A program made the position numbers and the translations under genes. DNA of 64,000 nt from Microcebus murinus (taxonomy: Eukaryota > Chordata > Mammalia > Primates > Cheirogaleidae). The stretch covers positions 107,620,014 through 107,684,013 of the forward strand of contig NC_134136.1 of the NCBI RefSeq assembly GCF_040939455.1, in the 5' to 3' direction. Under the pieces are notes generated by a model, which ran no database searches, had not been told where the DNA came from, and saw nothing but the letters and a program-made list of their open reading frames with translations. Positions within the stretch are counted from its first letter, which is position 1, and each line of letters starts with the position of its first letter. Of this stretch, positions 24,476 to 36,400 are shown in pieces.

Positions 24476-25115
24476 AACAAATGTTCGCATGGAAGTGGAG
24501 AAATAGGAATACTCATATACTGCCAGTGGGACTGCAATGTGGAGATAACTCAAAGAGCTAAAAGTAGAACTACCATTTGATCCAGCAATCCCACTACTAG
24601 GTATCTATCCAAAGGGAAAAGAAGACATTGTGTAATAAAGACATCTGCACTCAAATATTTATAGCAGCACAATTCACAATTGCAAAGATGCGGAAAAAAC
24701 CCAAGTGCCCATCCATATATGAGTGGATCAATAAAATGTGGTATATGTATACCATGGAGTACGACTCAGCCACAAAAAACCAATGGTGATCTAGCACCTC
24801 TTGTATTATCATGGATAGAGCTGGAGCCCATTCTACTAAGTGAAGTATCTCAAGAATGGAAAAAGAAGCTCCGCATGTACTCACTATCAAATTGTTACTA
24901 ATTGATCAACACTTAAGTGCACATATGTAAGCAGAATTCATTGGGTGTCAGGCGGGAGTGAGCAGGGAGAAGGGGGTGGGAATATTCATACCTAATGGGT
25001 GTGCTACTCACTGTCTGGGCATGGGCATACTTGTAGCTGTGACTCAAATGGTGCAAAGGCAATATATCTAACCTCAACATTTGTACCCCCATAATATTTT
25101 GAAAGAAAAAAGTAA
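24476..25115 (+). mobile_element. Strepsirrhine-type L1 3' end, second of a tandem pair
   Basis: This starts at the ORF2 segment reading CAACAAATGTTCGCATGG and ends GTACCCCCATAATATTTTG with an A-rich tail. It is the same subfamily and direction as the preceding L1, with no unique DNA between the first copy's tail and this copy's 5' breakpoint. Confidence 0.9.
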
Positions 25116-25849
25116 TTATAAAACATGAAAAATGTGGACTTTTTAGAAGTGAGGAAATATGGTAAAGGCACTGACATGATTTAATAAACATCAGTCTAGA
25201 TTGTATACGTTGTCTTATAATTTTATTATCTTTGTGACCTAAGTATTAGCCACCTCTGCCATCTCAAGAGTCACCTTTTTCTAAAACTCTTGCAAAAAAG
25301 GTTTTGTCTCTCACATTTATTCCCAAGTCAGAAATCTACTGAGTAGTCATTTCTCTAAATTTAGTTTCTGCCTGGCCACTCTCAGCAATTCTCCCACCCA
25401 GGCCATTGCTCACTGAGCTTGCTTACCACATGGGGCTAAAGGGCAATGGTCTTTTCTGGTGTGGTGCTGCTCCTCTGCTTGGGCTTCAGTACTACACTGA
25501 ACATGGAGCAGGCCTTCCTCTCCTTACTACTCACCCTTGTACTCCCCAACACTTTATCACAGAGTTCTGTAGGAATATTGGCCTTTACTGGAGGATTAAG
25601 ATTGGAACTAAATAAGAGAATTACATTGAGGGATGGAGGAATGCAAAACTCTACACTAAATGGGTTTTTCTATTGTGAAATAGAAATGCAGAAAAGAATT
25701 GATCTCTACCCTAAGGTGTTTTGGGGGCATGCCCCAGCTCCAAGCCTTGCTCTTTCCTATTGAAGCCTATGGTCTTCCCTTCTTAAAGGGCTCTATTTTC
25801 AAAGTAGAAATTACTACCTTCTTTTAGGGAAATTCTAGCCCATAATAGG
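25116..25849. other. Unrecognised sequence, no gene supported
   Basis: Two overlapping open frames (25406-25615 and 25446-25763) show no domain. GC is slightly higher than the surroundings at 25360-25540. It could be a decayed LTR or old gene fragment, but I recognise neither. Confidence 0.4.
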
Positions 25850-26265
25850 AAACATTGCACATTTACCATATGCCAAGCATTGATCTAAGAATCTAATTAG
25901 TATTAACTACTGTATATAATCAATTGTGAGATGGCATATTTCCCATTTTAACATTTCTCAGATCAAGTTGTGTCTTAAAACCATTGGTGTATAGGGTTTA
26001 GGGGATAACTGGTTTCTGTTTCTATTTTAGTGCTACACAAAACAATGGCCTATTCCATAATTGATGGCTTCTTACATGTAATGAGATACAGCAATTTAAT
26101 ACTCATGACAACCTCATCATTAGGTACCAACATTTTATAGATGACATAATTGAGTCTCAGAGATGTTACAACTCAGGGTTGCTTAAGGTCACACAACTAG
26201 TCGATGGCAGATTTAAATTTAGGCAGCCTGACCCAAGAGCCTGTACCCTTAGCATATAATCTGCT
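25850..26265 (+). mobile_element. MIR SINE split by an unidentified ~170-bp insert
   Basis: The left part (25850-25915) carries TACCATATGCCAAGCATTGAT, the MIR start of the core region. The right part (26088-26265) carries ACTCATGACAACCTCAT, CATTTTATAGATGACATAATTGAG and AAGGTCACACAACTAG, the MIR core and 3' half. Between them are about 170 bp that are not MIR. Confidence 0.7.
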
Positions 26266-27881
26266 CCTCCTGGATTGGCACATCTGCCGTGGGTTCCCAT
26301 TAATTATTAAGGATAGCCTACTCTAATTCATAATGAAGAAGAGAAACATTTTCCAAAGTTTGCTAATCCTACCCATCTGGCCAATTTACGTCATTAAGCA
26401 AAGCAAATGCCAGCATGTTTCTTTTTCCTCCTGCAGACTCTTCCCTGGGTGTGGGTTGCAGGGGGAGGGTTGCCTAGAGGCATAAAAAGTGGGCCCTTTA
26501 CAGAGCCACCTACCACAAGGATGGCCATACTTTGCCTACACTAAAAGTTGGCAGAGGATATTTTTTCTTTATTTTGGAGCCTTAATCAAACACCAGTGCA
26601 GTATGGTCTCCTGCAATCTCTGAGAAGGGAGGCTAAATGCAGATTAACCATTTTTCTGTTGTAGCAAAACTCCCTGAATTGTGAGTCTGGGGTGAAGAAC
26701 AGAGTGGGGGATTCATTGTTCTTCCAGTTACATATATTTGTGATATTATTCAATATATCTTATCTATTAATTATGTATATTTTACCATCACATTCCCCAT
26801 CAATCAATGTCAGAAAGAGGAAAGTTGGACACAAAAATCAGTGATTAAATCTCTCTCAATATGTTCACCTATCAAGTGAGCAAAAACCCAGACTACTTCA
26901 AAGTCAAGGTAGAATAGGTTAGCTCCATGACCAAAAATTTGAGGGAAATAGTTGTACAATAAGAAAGCATTTGAGTTTGGGAGCAGTTAAATATACGTTT
27001 TCCAAATGCTACAAAATTGCTGTAGCCTTTTTTTCTTTTTCTTTTTTTTGCTACACAGACCTTTCTGAGGTGGGATTTTAATATCAGTAGGCAATAACAA
27101 CCACATATAAGAATAAACTTAATGTTTTACTGACATGAGGATTATGACATTTCATTTCTAATGTGAAGTGAGCATAGATGTTTAAAAAAAGAACATCTCA
27201 CTGTTCTCATTTTAAAATGTTTCATGATATAGGGTATGTTTTATATAAAATGAAAATATAGGTTGCTTTATCTTGATATATTATGTGCTTTTTATTGTCA
27301 ATTAAAATAACTTAATTTCTCTATTTAAAAATTCAATAATAAATACCAATTGCACATGTAAACCACCCCACACATGAAAGCATGCATAGCATCTATAATT
27401 AGCCCTACAGAGTTCTTTTAATCTAAACATAGTGGTTACTAAAAGGGATTCATAGTTCTTGAATTGATTTAAAATTAACCTGCCAGCCAGTTCCAAATGA
27501 ATTTCCATTCCTATAACATGAAAATTGTCCCATGACAAAACTTTCAGCAGGAACAAATTCAGTTCTTCTTGAGTCTATCATTTGCAAAGCACTATTGTGT
27601 GCCACTTTTAAAGGGATCTAAATTAGAAATTTTTCCCAAAAGCAAAAAACAAGTGTATAAAATATAGCATTTTAAAATATAATAATGAATTCACCTTGAT
27701 GCCTGTCCTTGCTTGAACCCATACATTTTTACAACTTTGAAGACCAATCTCTTTTTGGTTCTAGCTCACACGCATGCCCTAGCTTTGAAGATCCTCTAGA
27801 TCAGAAAAAAAAAAGTGCCTGTGTATACACATATGCACATACAGACATACACACAGGTGATAATAACTACACAATACTGGG
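26266..27881. other. Unique DNA, no gene seen
   Basis: No coding frame or repeat is recognised. A GC-richer patch at 26395-26530 contains GGCCAATTT and GCATAAAAAG, which resemble CCAAT and TATA elements, but nothing downstream supports a transcript. Confidence 0.45.
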
Positions 27882-28112
27882 TTGATGGTTTATTGAACCA
27901 CAAGAAGCATCTATAATTCCCCATTACTACCACATAAATTTAGAAATACCAGATTCATTCTATGTACCTCATGGATTATTTACATGATGCTCTCTCCCTA
28001 TCTCCCCCCACATGCTGTGTCTGTAGATTTATAGAAGGAATCTGATATTTGTAAATCAGCATGGTAGTTGTGGGGTATCTTTGATGCTTCTTGTGATTTA
28101 ATAAACCATAAA
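27882..28112. mobile_element. Long imperfect palindrome, MITE-like, family not recognised
   Basis: The left arm starts TTGATGGTTTATTGAACCAC (27882) and the right arm ends GTGATTTAATAAACCATAAA (28112). Arms of about 78-80 bp (27885-27963 and 28031-28109) pair as reverse complements at roughly 80 percent. They share ACAAGAAGCATC, a CCCCA/TGGGG block, a GGTAGT block and AGATTCATTCTAT / ATAGAAGGAATCT. The spacer is about 67 bp and pyrimidine-rich. It has no coding capacity and no clear target-site duplication. Confidence 0.75.
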
Positions 28113-28127
28113 ACAAGTACTATGTAA

Positions 28128-28200
28128 GTTTAATATTCATGTTTTACAGATAAAAATACAGATTCAGTGAGTGAAGTAATCTGTCCAAAGTTAGACCTAT
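28128..28200 (+). mobile_element. MIR SINE core fragment
   Basis: ATGTTTTACAGATAAAAATAC followed by TAATCTGTCCAAAGTTA follows the MIR core order. It is short and diverged. Confidence 0.5.
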
Positions 28201-28796
28201 GTATGTATCCTCTTATGTTCAACTCTAAACTCTGTACTTTTTACTATCATAAACTTCATGAGTTACCACATGACACTAAAAAATATGCTGAATTAAGAAT
28301 TGGGCAAAAATCACCCAAATTACTTATTGCTATCTAGATTTAAGTGAGGATTTCCATCAATGCTGAGAAAACTCTGTCTACATGCACCTCTTCTACTCAC
28401 TGAGTAACAGCATTGCTATCATATGGAAGATTGTTAAAGATGTTGAATCTCAGGCAAACCCCAAAACTATGGAATAAGAAACAAAAATTCACAAGAACCT
28501 CATATGATATGAACACATATTAAAGTTTGAGAGTCACTTATACATATGCAACTGTTATTCTCCAGTGGTAACAAGGGACAGATAAGTAACTGAGAAATAA
28601 TCTGAATATTTTATAATGAAAAAAATGGGGAGAAATATCTAAATACCTTCACATATTCTTTTATTACTTTAGAAGAGATGCTACAATGATCTGCTAAGTT
28701 CTATTAGGCCTGATCAAATATATGCCTGAGTTTAAGTAAAAAACAAAATCCAGAAGTAAAATCAAATTATGTTTTAATTCTTACTTTTAGAAATGT
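28201..28796. other. Unique AT-rich DNA
   Basis: No gene or clear repeat. GTTTGAGAGTCACT near 28528 resembles the end of a hAT-Charlie element but stands alone. Confidence 0.4.
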
Positions 28797-31370
28797 ATTT
28801 TAATTGCTAAATTAAATTGTATGTATTTATTGTGTACAACATGATGTTTTGAATATATATATATAGAGAGAGAGAGAGTGGAATGGCTAAATCTAGTTAA
28901 TTAGCATTTATTAATAACGTATGCATTACCCTACATAATTACCATTTTTGCAGTGATAATACATAAATCCACTTTTAACATTTTTCAAGAATACAACATA
29001 CAGGTTCCATGCTCTGAAAATCCAAAATCTGAAATGCTTCAAAATCTGCAACTTTTTGAGAGGTGAAATGATGACATAAGTGGAAAATTGAACATGTAAG
29101 TACATAATGCAAATTTTGTCCCATGTACAAAATTATTAAGAATGTTATATGAAATTACCTTGAGGCTATGTGTATCAGGTATATATGAAATATGTATGAA
29201 TTTCATGTTTAGAATTGAGTCTCAGTCCAAAGATATTTCATTTGTATAAGCAAACATTCTAAAATCTGAAAAACAACCCCAAACCTGAAATACTTCTTGC
29301 CCCACGCATTTCAGATAAGGGATACTCAATCTGTATCATCACTGACTATACTCACCATGTTGTACAATGGATCTTTTTAACTTATTTCTCCTAATTGTAA
29401 ATATATAGTAATATTATTTAAACATCATCTTTCCAACCTCCTTCTCCCTTATCCACCCCAGCCTCAGTAACCACTATTCTACCCTCTACTTCTATGAAAT
29501 CAACATTTTTAGATTATACATTTTAAGGAGATCATGTGGTGTTTGTCTTATTCTGCCTGGCTTATTTCACTTGACATAATGTCCTCCAGGTTCATCCATG
29601 TTGTTGCGAATAGTAGCATTTCATTCATGTTTATGGCTTAATAGTATTCCATTGTGTATATGTACCATATTGTCTTTTCCCATTCACCACTGATGGACAC
29701 TTAGGTTGATTCAATATCTTGGTTATTGTGAATAGTGCTGCAATGAAAATGGGGGTGAAAGAATCTCTTCTACACACTGATTTAATTTATTTTGAATATA
29801 TACCTAGTAGTGGGATTGCTGAATCATACAGTAGTTCCATTTTTAATTTTTTGAGGAAATTTCATCCTGTTTCCATAATGGCTGTACTAATTGACATTCC
29901 CACCAACAATGTGTAAGGGTGCCCTTTTCTCCACATCCTCACTTGTTATCTTTTGTTTCTTTGATTATAATCATTGTAACAAGAGTGAAGTGATATCTCA
30001 CTGTGGTTTAAATTTGTGTTTCCCTTATGGTGAATGACGTTGAGCAGTTGAGCATTTTTTCATACACTTGTTGGCCATCTTTATGTTTTTATTTTAGAAA
30101 TATCTGTTCAGGTACTTTGCTCATTTTTAAATCTGGTTATTTGCTTCCTTGCTGCTGAGTTCCTCATATATTTTGGCTAGTAATCCCTTATCAGATGTAT
30201 GGTGTGCAAATATTTTCTCCCATTCTGTAGGTGTTTTCTTCATTCTCTTGATTGTTTCCTTTGCCATGCAAAAACTATTTAGTTTGATGTAATCTTATTT
30301 TCCTATATTTTCTTTTGTTGTCTGTCCTTGTGAAGTCCTATCCAGAAAATCCTTGCATGGATCAATGTCATAGAGCTTTCCCCCATGTTTTTTTCTAGTA
30401 CTTTGATAGATTTAAGTCTTTAATCAATTTTGAGTTGATTTTTGTATATGGAGAGGAGATAAGGGTCTAATTTCATTTTCTTCATGTGGATATCTAGTTT
30501 TCCCAACACCATGTATTGCACAGACTGTACTTTCTTCATTGGATGTTCCTGGTAACTCTGTCAAAAAATCAGTTGGATATAAATGCCTAGATTTATTTCT
30601 GGGCTCTGTATTTTATTCTATTGGTCTACATATCTATTTTTATGCCAGCATTGTGCTGTTTTGCTTACTATAGCTTTCCAGTATGTTTTGTATATTTTGA
30701 ATTCAGGTAGTATCATGCCTCCAGGTTTCTTCTTTTTGCTCATGATTGCTTTGGATATTTGGGCTTTTTTTTGGTTTCGTATAAATTTTAAGATTATTTT
30801 CTTTTTCTGTAAAATATGTCATTGTATTTTGATAGCGATTACATTGAATCTGTAGATGAGTTTGGGTAGTATAGACATTCTATTTAATAACAATATTAGT
30901 TCTTCTAACCCATGAACACAGAATATCTATTTATTTGTGTATTCTTTAATTTCTTTCATCAATGTTTTATAGTTTTCAGTATAAAATATCTTTCCCTTCC
31001 TTGGTTAAATTTATTCCTAAGTATTTTTGTAGCTATTATAAATAAAATTGGCTTCTTTATTTCTTTTTCAATTAGAAAATTATTAGTATATAGAAATTAT
31101 TCTGATATTTGCATGTTAATTTTATGTCCTGCAACTTTACTGAATTCATTTATTAGTTCTAACAGTTTTTTATAAGATTATGTCATCTACAAACAGAGAA
31201 AATTTAACTTCTTCCTTTCTAATTTGGACTTCTTTTTATTTCTTTCTCTTGCCTAACTGCTTAGATTAGGACTTCTAGTACCATGTTGAATAGGAGGGGA
31301 GAGGGTAGGCATCATTCTCTTGTTCCAGATCTTAGAGAAAAAGTTTTCAACTTTGCTTCGCTCAGTATAA
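28797..31370 (-). mobile_element. L1MA-type LINE, 3'UTR through ORF2 reverse transcriptase
   Basis: On the minus strand this is a 5'-truncated L1. The 3' end is at TGTACAACATGATGTTTTGA (28835). ORF2 C-terminal landmarks (CCATTGTGTATATGTACCATA, TAGTGGGATTGCTGAATCAT) and reverse-transcriptase landmarks (TGGTCTACATATCTATTTTTATG, GACTTCTAGTACCATGTTGAATAG) follow in order. A MER2 interrupts it at 29001. Stops and frameshifts are frequent. Confidence 0.85.
29001..29333 (+). mobile_element. MER2 (TcMar-Tigger, non-autonomous), full length
   Basis: The element runs from CAGGTTCCATGCTCTGAAAA to TAAGGGATACTCAATCTG, with TA on each side (28999-29000 and 29334-29335) as the mariner/Tigger target-site duplication. 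Internal landmarks are TGACATAAGTGGAAAATTG and CCTTGAGGCTATGTGTATC. At 333 bp it is close to the usual MER2 length of about 345 bp. The host L1MA reads through when it is removed. Confidence 0.9.
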
Positions 31371-31570
31371 TTCTTCTTCTTCTTTTTTAAGATGTCACAC
31401 TTCTGTTTACCACCAGTATGAATAGTTGAGTACATAAGTTGTATCTTATGAATGAGTGAGATGGTCAGCAAAATTAAAGGTTTGTTGCTTCTTATATAAT
31501 TTTAAAGCATTCTGTAAAAATAAATTATCATAAAATCTGAAATAAGTACTTGGACACAGATACCAATTTG
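31371..31570. other. Short unassigned segment
   Basis: AT-rich DNA between two L1 pieces; no feature is seen. Confidence 0.4.
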
Positions 31571-31642
31571 TTTGGGGAGGCATGGGCAATATACATAACC
31601 TTAACACTTGTACCCCCATAATATTCTAAAATTTAAAAAAAA
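31571..31642 (+). mobile_element. Very short strepsirrhine-type L1 3' end
   Basis: Only the last ~60 bp of the element is present: GGCAATATACATAACC, then CTTGTACCCCCATAATATTCT and an A tail. It is an extreme 5' truncation. Confidence 0.8.
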
Positions 31643-34094
31643 CCTGCATAAGTATGGAGTCAGGATAATTTTTTTGAATGCAAGCAAATAATAGCAAAAG
31701 AGAAAAATAAATATTTTTTTTGAACTTTGAGTTCAGCTCATGCTATTTCTACTATGAGTTTACAAGTTTGCTCATTTGATTTAAAATGATACTTTAGCTT
31801 GGTTTGATTTTCCCTGAAATGGTCAATTGAGAAATAAATGTCTGATTTGATTAGCAATTTTGTAACTGAGTACGCAAAGTCTCAGAATTTACTCTTTTCA
31901 AAGACTAATAAAGAAGACATTAGTATCCATCCTATTTATAAGAATACAGCTTCTTTAGTACAAACTAAGCTTAACCAAATGCTGTAGAAACAAAATGAAG
32001 TGAAAGGATATATAAGGTTTGAGTATATTTTAATGTGACCCAACAAAATTCAAATGGTGCTTCATTTTATAATTTGCTACATAATTAAATATATTGGCAA
32101 GCCGTAGTGTCTTCAAGCTAGGCACAAAATGCTTTCAAAACAAATCATCAGCATGTTCTTATGAGTTAAATAACTTTTCCAAATGTATCACGAGAAATGG
32201 GGCTAAACACAACTTTTTGACCTATTCTTCCTGCCACCACATAGAAAAGCACATAATTTGTGTGTTTTGTTTTCAGATATGTGATTTTTTCCATTCATGA
32301 CTTAATTCATTATATTTTTAACATAAGATAAACTACCTTAATTTTTTATTATAATATAAATTTTTTGGAGTTAGGTTTTAAATACAGACCTCTTTGCTTA
32401 TTCATAATTGTTTTAAACTAATGCATTTCAATAAGACTAGCTTATTATACATTGTACTGATAATTAGGCTAAGTGTGAATGGCTATTTTTCAGGGCTCTG
32501 GAAAGTGAGAAAGAACAAAAAAACAATGCTTTAAATATAGTTCTTAGACAAAAGCTAGCAGGGAATTGGAAAATGAATACAAACACTCACTCTGAATAAT
32601 TAAAACCAATTAAATTAATAAAACTGCCTATGATGCATTTATTTATCTTCTTTGTTGATAATCATTCACTAAAACCATAATTTTTCTATTATTAACTAAA
32701 ACATAAAAGAAAAATTTAGAAGATGAACCAGATCTATTCTACGTAGTCTAATACTAATATTCTCAATTTGTTCTCCTTACTTTTGAAGTTGAATAGTTTG
32801 TGATGAGGTCCAAATATGGGCATCAGTTTAGAGAGCTGGCTGGCCAAGAATTTTAACAGAATTACTTGCAAGTGTTAGAATCTCAGTTTAAGTGAGTACT
32901 GAAGTGACTAAGAACTTTCTAATAGTGGATGCCCTTAGAGCATAGTTTGAATTTACTGATGACTCAAATAAGTCCAACTGAAATAGAAAGCAATTTACCG
33001 TCAATGCTTAAACTACTAAAGTATTTGGAAAGTGTTACCAAAATGTTAGTTCATAATCTCTAAGGTAGCCTGGAAAAAAAGATTTCAGCTTTCTTTTCAC
33101 AAACAGAAGCAAATAACTTGAAGCTGAAGTTAGAGACAGCATTTTCTAGTACTTAAGAGGCACAGTATTGAGAAACAATACATGGGAGGAGATGAATGGA
33201 AGACAAGATAATGGTCAGCCATTTTGAGATTATTTGCAGAAAATCATAAAACAAATACACCAAAACAAAAGACAAAGCAAAACAAAATAAGGTGGCTTTC
33301 AGAGAGAGGCTCTGACAGTTTTTCTCAAATATTACTCAGTTTTTTCTTTTCATCTTATCTGTCTATCTCACTCACCTTCTTCAGCTTAAGTTGTATTCCC
33401 TTGAACACAATTTGTCTTTACACCTCTTTTCCTTAAAAACTACTTAACTGTTTTGATCTCCGCTCTCCACAGCCCTTTCTATATTTCTCATACTTGCAAA
33501 GGGACAATTAACTAATCTCATTAATGAACAAGACATTTCAGAACTGGTTTTCTATATCCTTCACTTTAAAATGTGGCATTCAATGGGCCTTGGTAAGAAG
33601 GAGTCCTCCCTGAGAATTCAGGGAAATTATTTGGGGTTGAATGGAAGGTAGGTGATTGAAGATGGGTTAGAAAGAGATATCTAATGGCTCATTTGTCTTC
33701 ATTTTGCTATTCACAAAGTCATCCTGAGAATATAGTTACTTAAAAAAAGAATTATATAACATCTGAAATTTTCATTAAAGCAACAGGCACACATTTAAAA
33801 GGCTATCATATAAATAGGTACTTATTATTAATAACTTATTGTTATTTAGGATTTTCTCATAAGGTACGTAACCTATGGTTAGCTAATTATATTCATATAT
33901 AAAATGTGAAATAAAACAGTTGCATGTTTGTATTTGGGCAAGAACAATGCTAAATTTTTGGATTCATTTTAGCCAATAGTAGGCTCTCTCTATTATGATT
34001 TAGTTGAATAATTCTGAATTATGAGTCAGTTTGAAATGAAGACATGACAAAAAATAAAATCAAGGTAAAACTAAAAATATTGAACACCAAGACA
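31643..34094. other. Unique AT-rich DNA, no gene seen
   Basis: No convincing coding frame or repeat. Short open frames at 32094-32300 and 33224-33436 look like chance. Confidence 0.5.
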
Positions 34095-34225
34095 TGGTCC
34101 ATCTCCTAAATATTTTAGGTGATATATATTGTATTACTCTAATTTGATCATTATACATTATATGACTGTATCAAAATATTACATGTGCCCTAAAAATATG
34201 TACAACTCTTAGATATCAACAAAAA
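34095..34225 (+). mobile_element. L1MA-type 3'UTR fragment
   Basis: TAATTTGATCATTATACATTATATG followed by ATCAAAATATTACATGTGCCC and AATATGTACAACTCTTAG matches the L1 3'UTR close to the poly(A). The piece is short and old. Confidence 0.6.
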
Positions 34226-34398
34226 AGAGCATCCATCTCCTATGGAGTAATTATACTCATACCCATTTTAGTATGTGCATGCCGAGTACATACTGCAAGC
34301 AGTATGAAATAGACCAAGAATAATGAATGGGAATTTATCTGTAAGTTTATTTAGATATATCAGGCCCTTCATAACAATTATTTAATAATAAAGACATG

Positions 34399-34716
34399 TG
34401 TCCACTTAGGTCCTACTCAGTTAATACCAGTTTGCTGGTGAATATATGTGGTGCTTGTTTTTCCATTCTTGGGATACTTCACTTAGTAGTATGGGTTCCA
34501 GCTCTAACCAGGAAAGACACATAGGTACTACAGTAATAGGGTATTGGTGAGGGGGGAGGGGAGAGAGGGGCGGGTATATACATACATAATGAGTGACATG
34601 TGTACCATCTGAGGGATGGTCATGCTGGAAACTCAGACTTGTGTGGGGAGGGAGGGGAAAGGGCATTTATTGAAACCTTAAAATCTGTACCCCCATAATA
34701 TGCCAAAATAAAAAAA
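34399..34716 (+). mobile_element. L1 3' end with 5' inversion and 16-bp target-site duplication
   Basis: 34399-34520 is antisense L1 (GTGCTTGTTTTTCCATTCTTG, CCAGCTCTAACCAGGA). 34525-34716 is the sense 3'UTR ending GTACCCCCATAATATGCC with an A-rich tail. The two parts are neighbours in the normal element, so the 5' part is inverted, as expected from twin priming. Perfect 16-bp direct repeats, TAATAATAAAGACATG, lie at 34383-34398 and 34717-34732. Confidence 0.93.
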
Positions 34717-34732
34717 TAATAATAAAGACATG

Positions 34733-36189
34733 AACCACTTCTACCAATTTAATAGAACTAAAAAAAAACCATGGAAACACAAGCTATAAAAATGTGAAGA
34801 ACTGATTACAGAGTTAAAACCTCATTTCATTATTGCTAAAAATATATATGTTTATCATTTCAGATTGAACAAAGAAATTTCAATGAGTGAATTTTAAACT
34901 ACTGGGTACTATGGAGATATTGAAAGTTTAACTGAAGAAATTTTTTAGCTCTACCTCTGATCCATAAAATAGAACAAGTTTGCTTGGCAAAACAATAGCT
35001 GAAACAATTTTAAGTTCCTCATCAAAATGCCAAAATTCCAATGGAATCTTGACATTTCACAGCAATTGTCAGTGGTCATAATAAAAAAAAATATCAACTT
35101 CACCAATGCTTATCTAGTGATGGAAACCAATAAATCAATAAGTGCTAATGACATTTTTTCAAACTCTATTCAAAACCTCATTATTATTTACCAACTTTTG
35201 TTAGTGTAAGAGTAATTTATTCACACCATCAGTAATTAGCTATGGCTCTTGATTAATATTTTAATATATTAATAGTTTTCAAACTAAAATTTTTATGCAC
35301 CTACTGTTTTCCCTTTAATAATAAGCTAGCCACTAAAAGAAAACAGCTCATATTCCTTTCCATATAAGTACATATTATTTTATGATAGTAAATTGAAAAT
35401 TTCACTATTAAAAATCAAATATTTTCCATTTTTACATTCAGATATCTGACAATATGTTCCCAGTATTCTTGATAGTTTACAAATCTGATTTTCAGCAGTA
35501 CTAGTAATACTTAATTATATATAAATTTGCTTTATTTCCCTTCACATAGGTTTGTTTGTAAGGAATTTACACTATTGTTTACATTACATTACTTTCATTT
35601 TTTTGAAGTAATGTGGACTTTAAATATTAAAATGGACTTTAAATATTTTCTCTTAGGATAATAAAAAATCAAAGACTTAAACAAAGTTGTGATACATGAA
35701 ATTATAAACATTGCATTAACAAATTCTAACAAGTTTATCATTATCCTAAAATTTGGGGGACTCAGGCAGATTAGATATATGCAAAGATAGTTATTAAATT
35801 TTTTCATGTGTCTTAGGAAAGAACATTTTCAGTTCTTCCCTTAGGCTTTTTTCCCTTATATTTGATGCAAATTTGATAATATACTTCTTTTTTTAGTGAG
35901 AGGATGATAACACACATTTGAAATCAGTTTTAATATTCAACAATTTTAAGGTCCATTATTTGATTGATGCTTCATAAAAGGAATAAATCAGAGAAAAACA
36001 GTTATCAGCATGCTAAAATATAAATCTTATACAGAATGGATGCTTTTGTGAGTAGATAAAATAATATAGGTTATTAAAATTTGGCTGGAAAAATTTAAAA
36101 TATGAACAAGATTGGGGGAACAAAGTTGGTTTTGGATAAAGGTTTTGACTTCATAAAAAAATTGTCTTATTTTCTTTCTTGTTTCAAAT
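34733..36189. other. Unique AT-rich DNA, no gene seen
   Basis: No feature beyond short A/T tracts and a small direct repeat, GGACTTTAAATATT, at about 35616 and 35634. Confidence 0.5.
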
Positions 36190-36400
36190 CAAACCCTGAT
36201 TTTATTATTATATATTGTATCCCTCTATCAAAACATCACATATACCCCATAAATATATATAACTATTATGAACCCAACAGGATGTAATATTTGATGGCAC
36301 AACAGGGTGACTATAATTAACAATAAGGTATTTTATATTTTAAAATAACTAAAAGAGTGGAACTGAAATATTTCCAACACAAAGAAAAGACTCTCCTTTT
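36190..36400 (+). mobile_element. Two L1MA-type 3'UTR fragments in shuffled order
   Basis: 36200-36275 carries the distal 3'UTR (ATCAAAACATCACATATACCCC, AATATATATAACTATTATG). 36285-36395 carries a more proximal 3'UTR part (GGTGACTATAATTAACAATAAGG, AACTAAAAGAGTGGAACTG, CAACACAAAGAAAAG). Their order is reversed relative to the element while both point the same way, so they are two pieces or a rearranged copy. Confidence 0.55.

Noticed and set aside
26395..26530. Possible promoter with CCAAT-like and TATA-like words
   Set aside because: The words are short and common; no transcript start, CpG island or downstream exon is visible.
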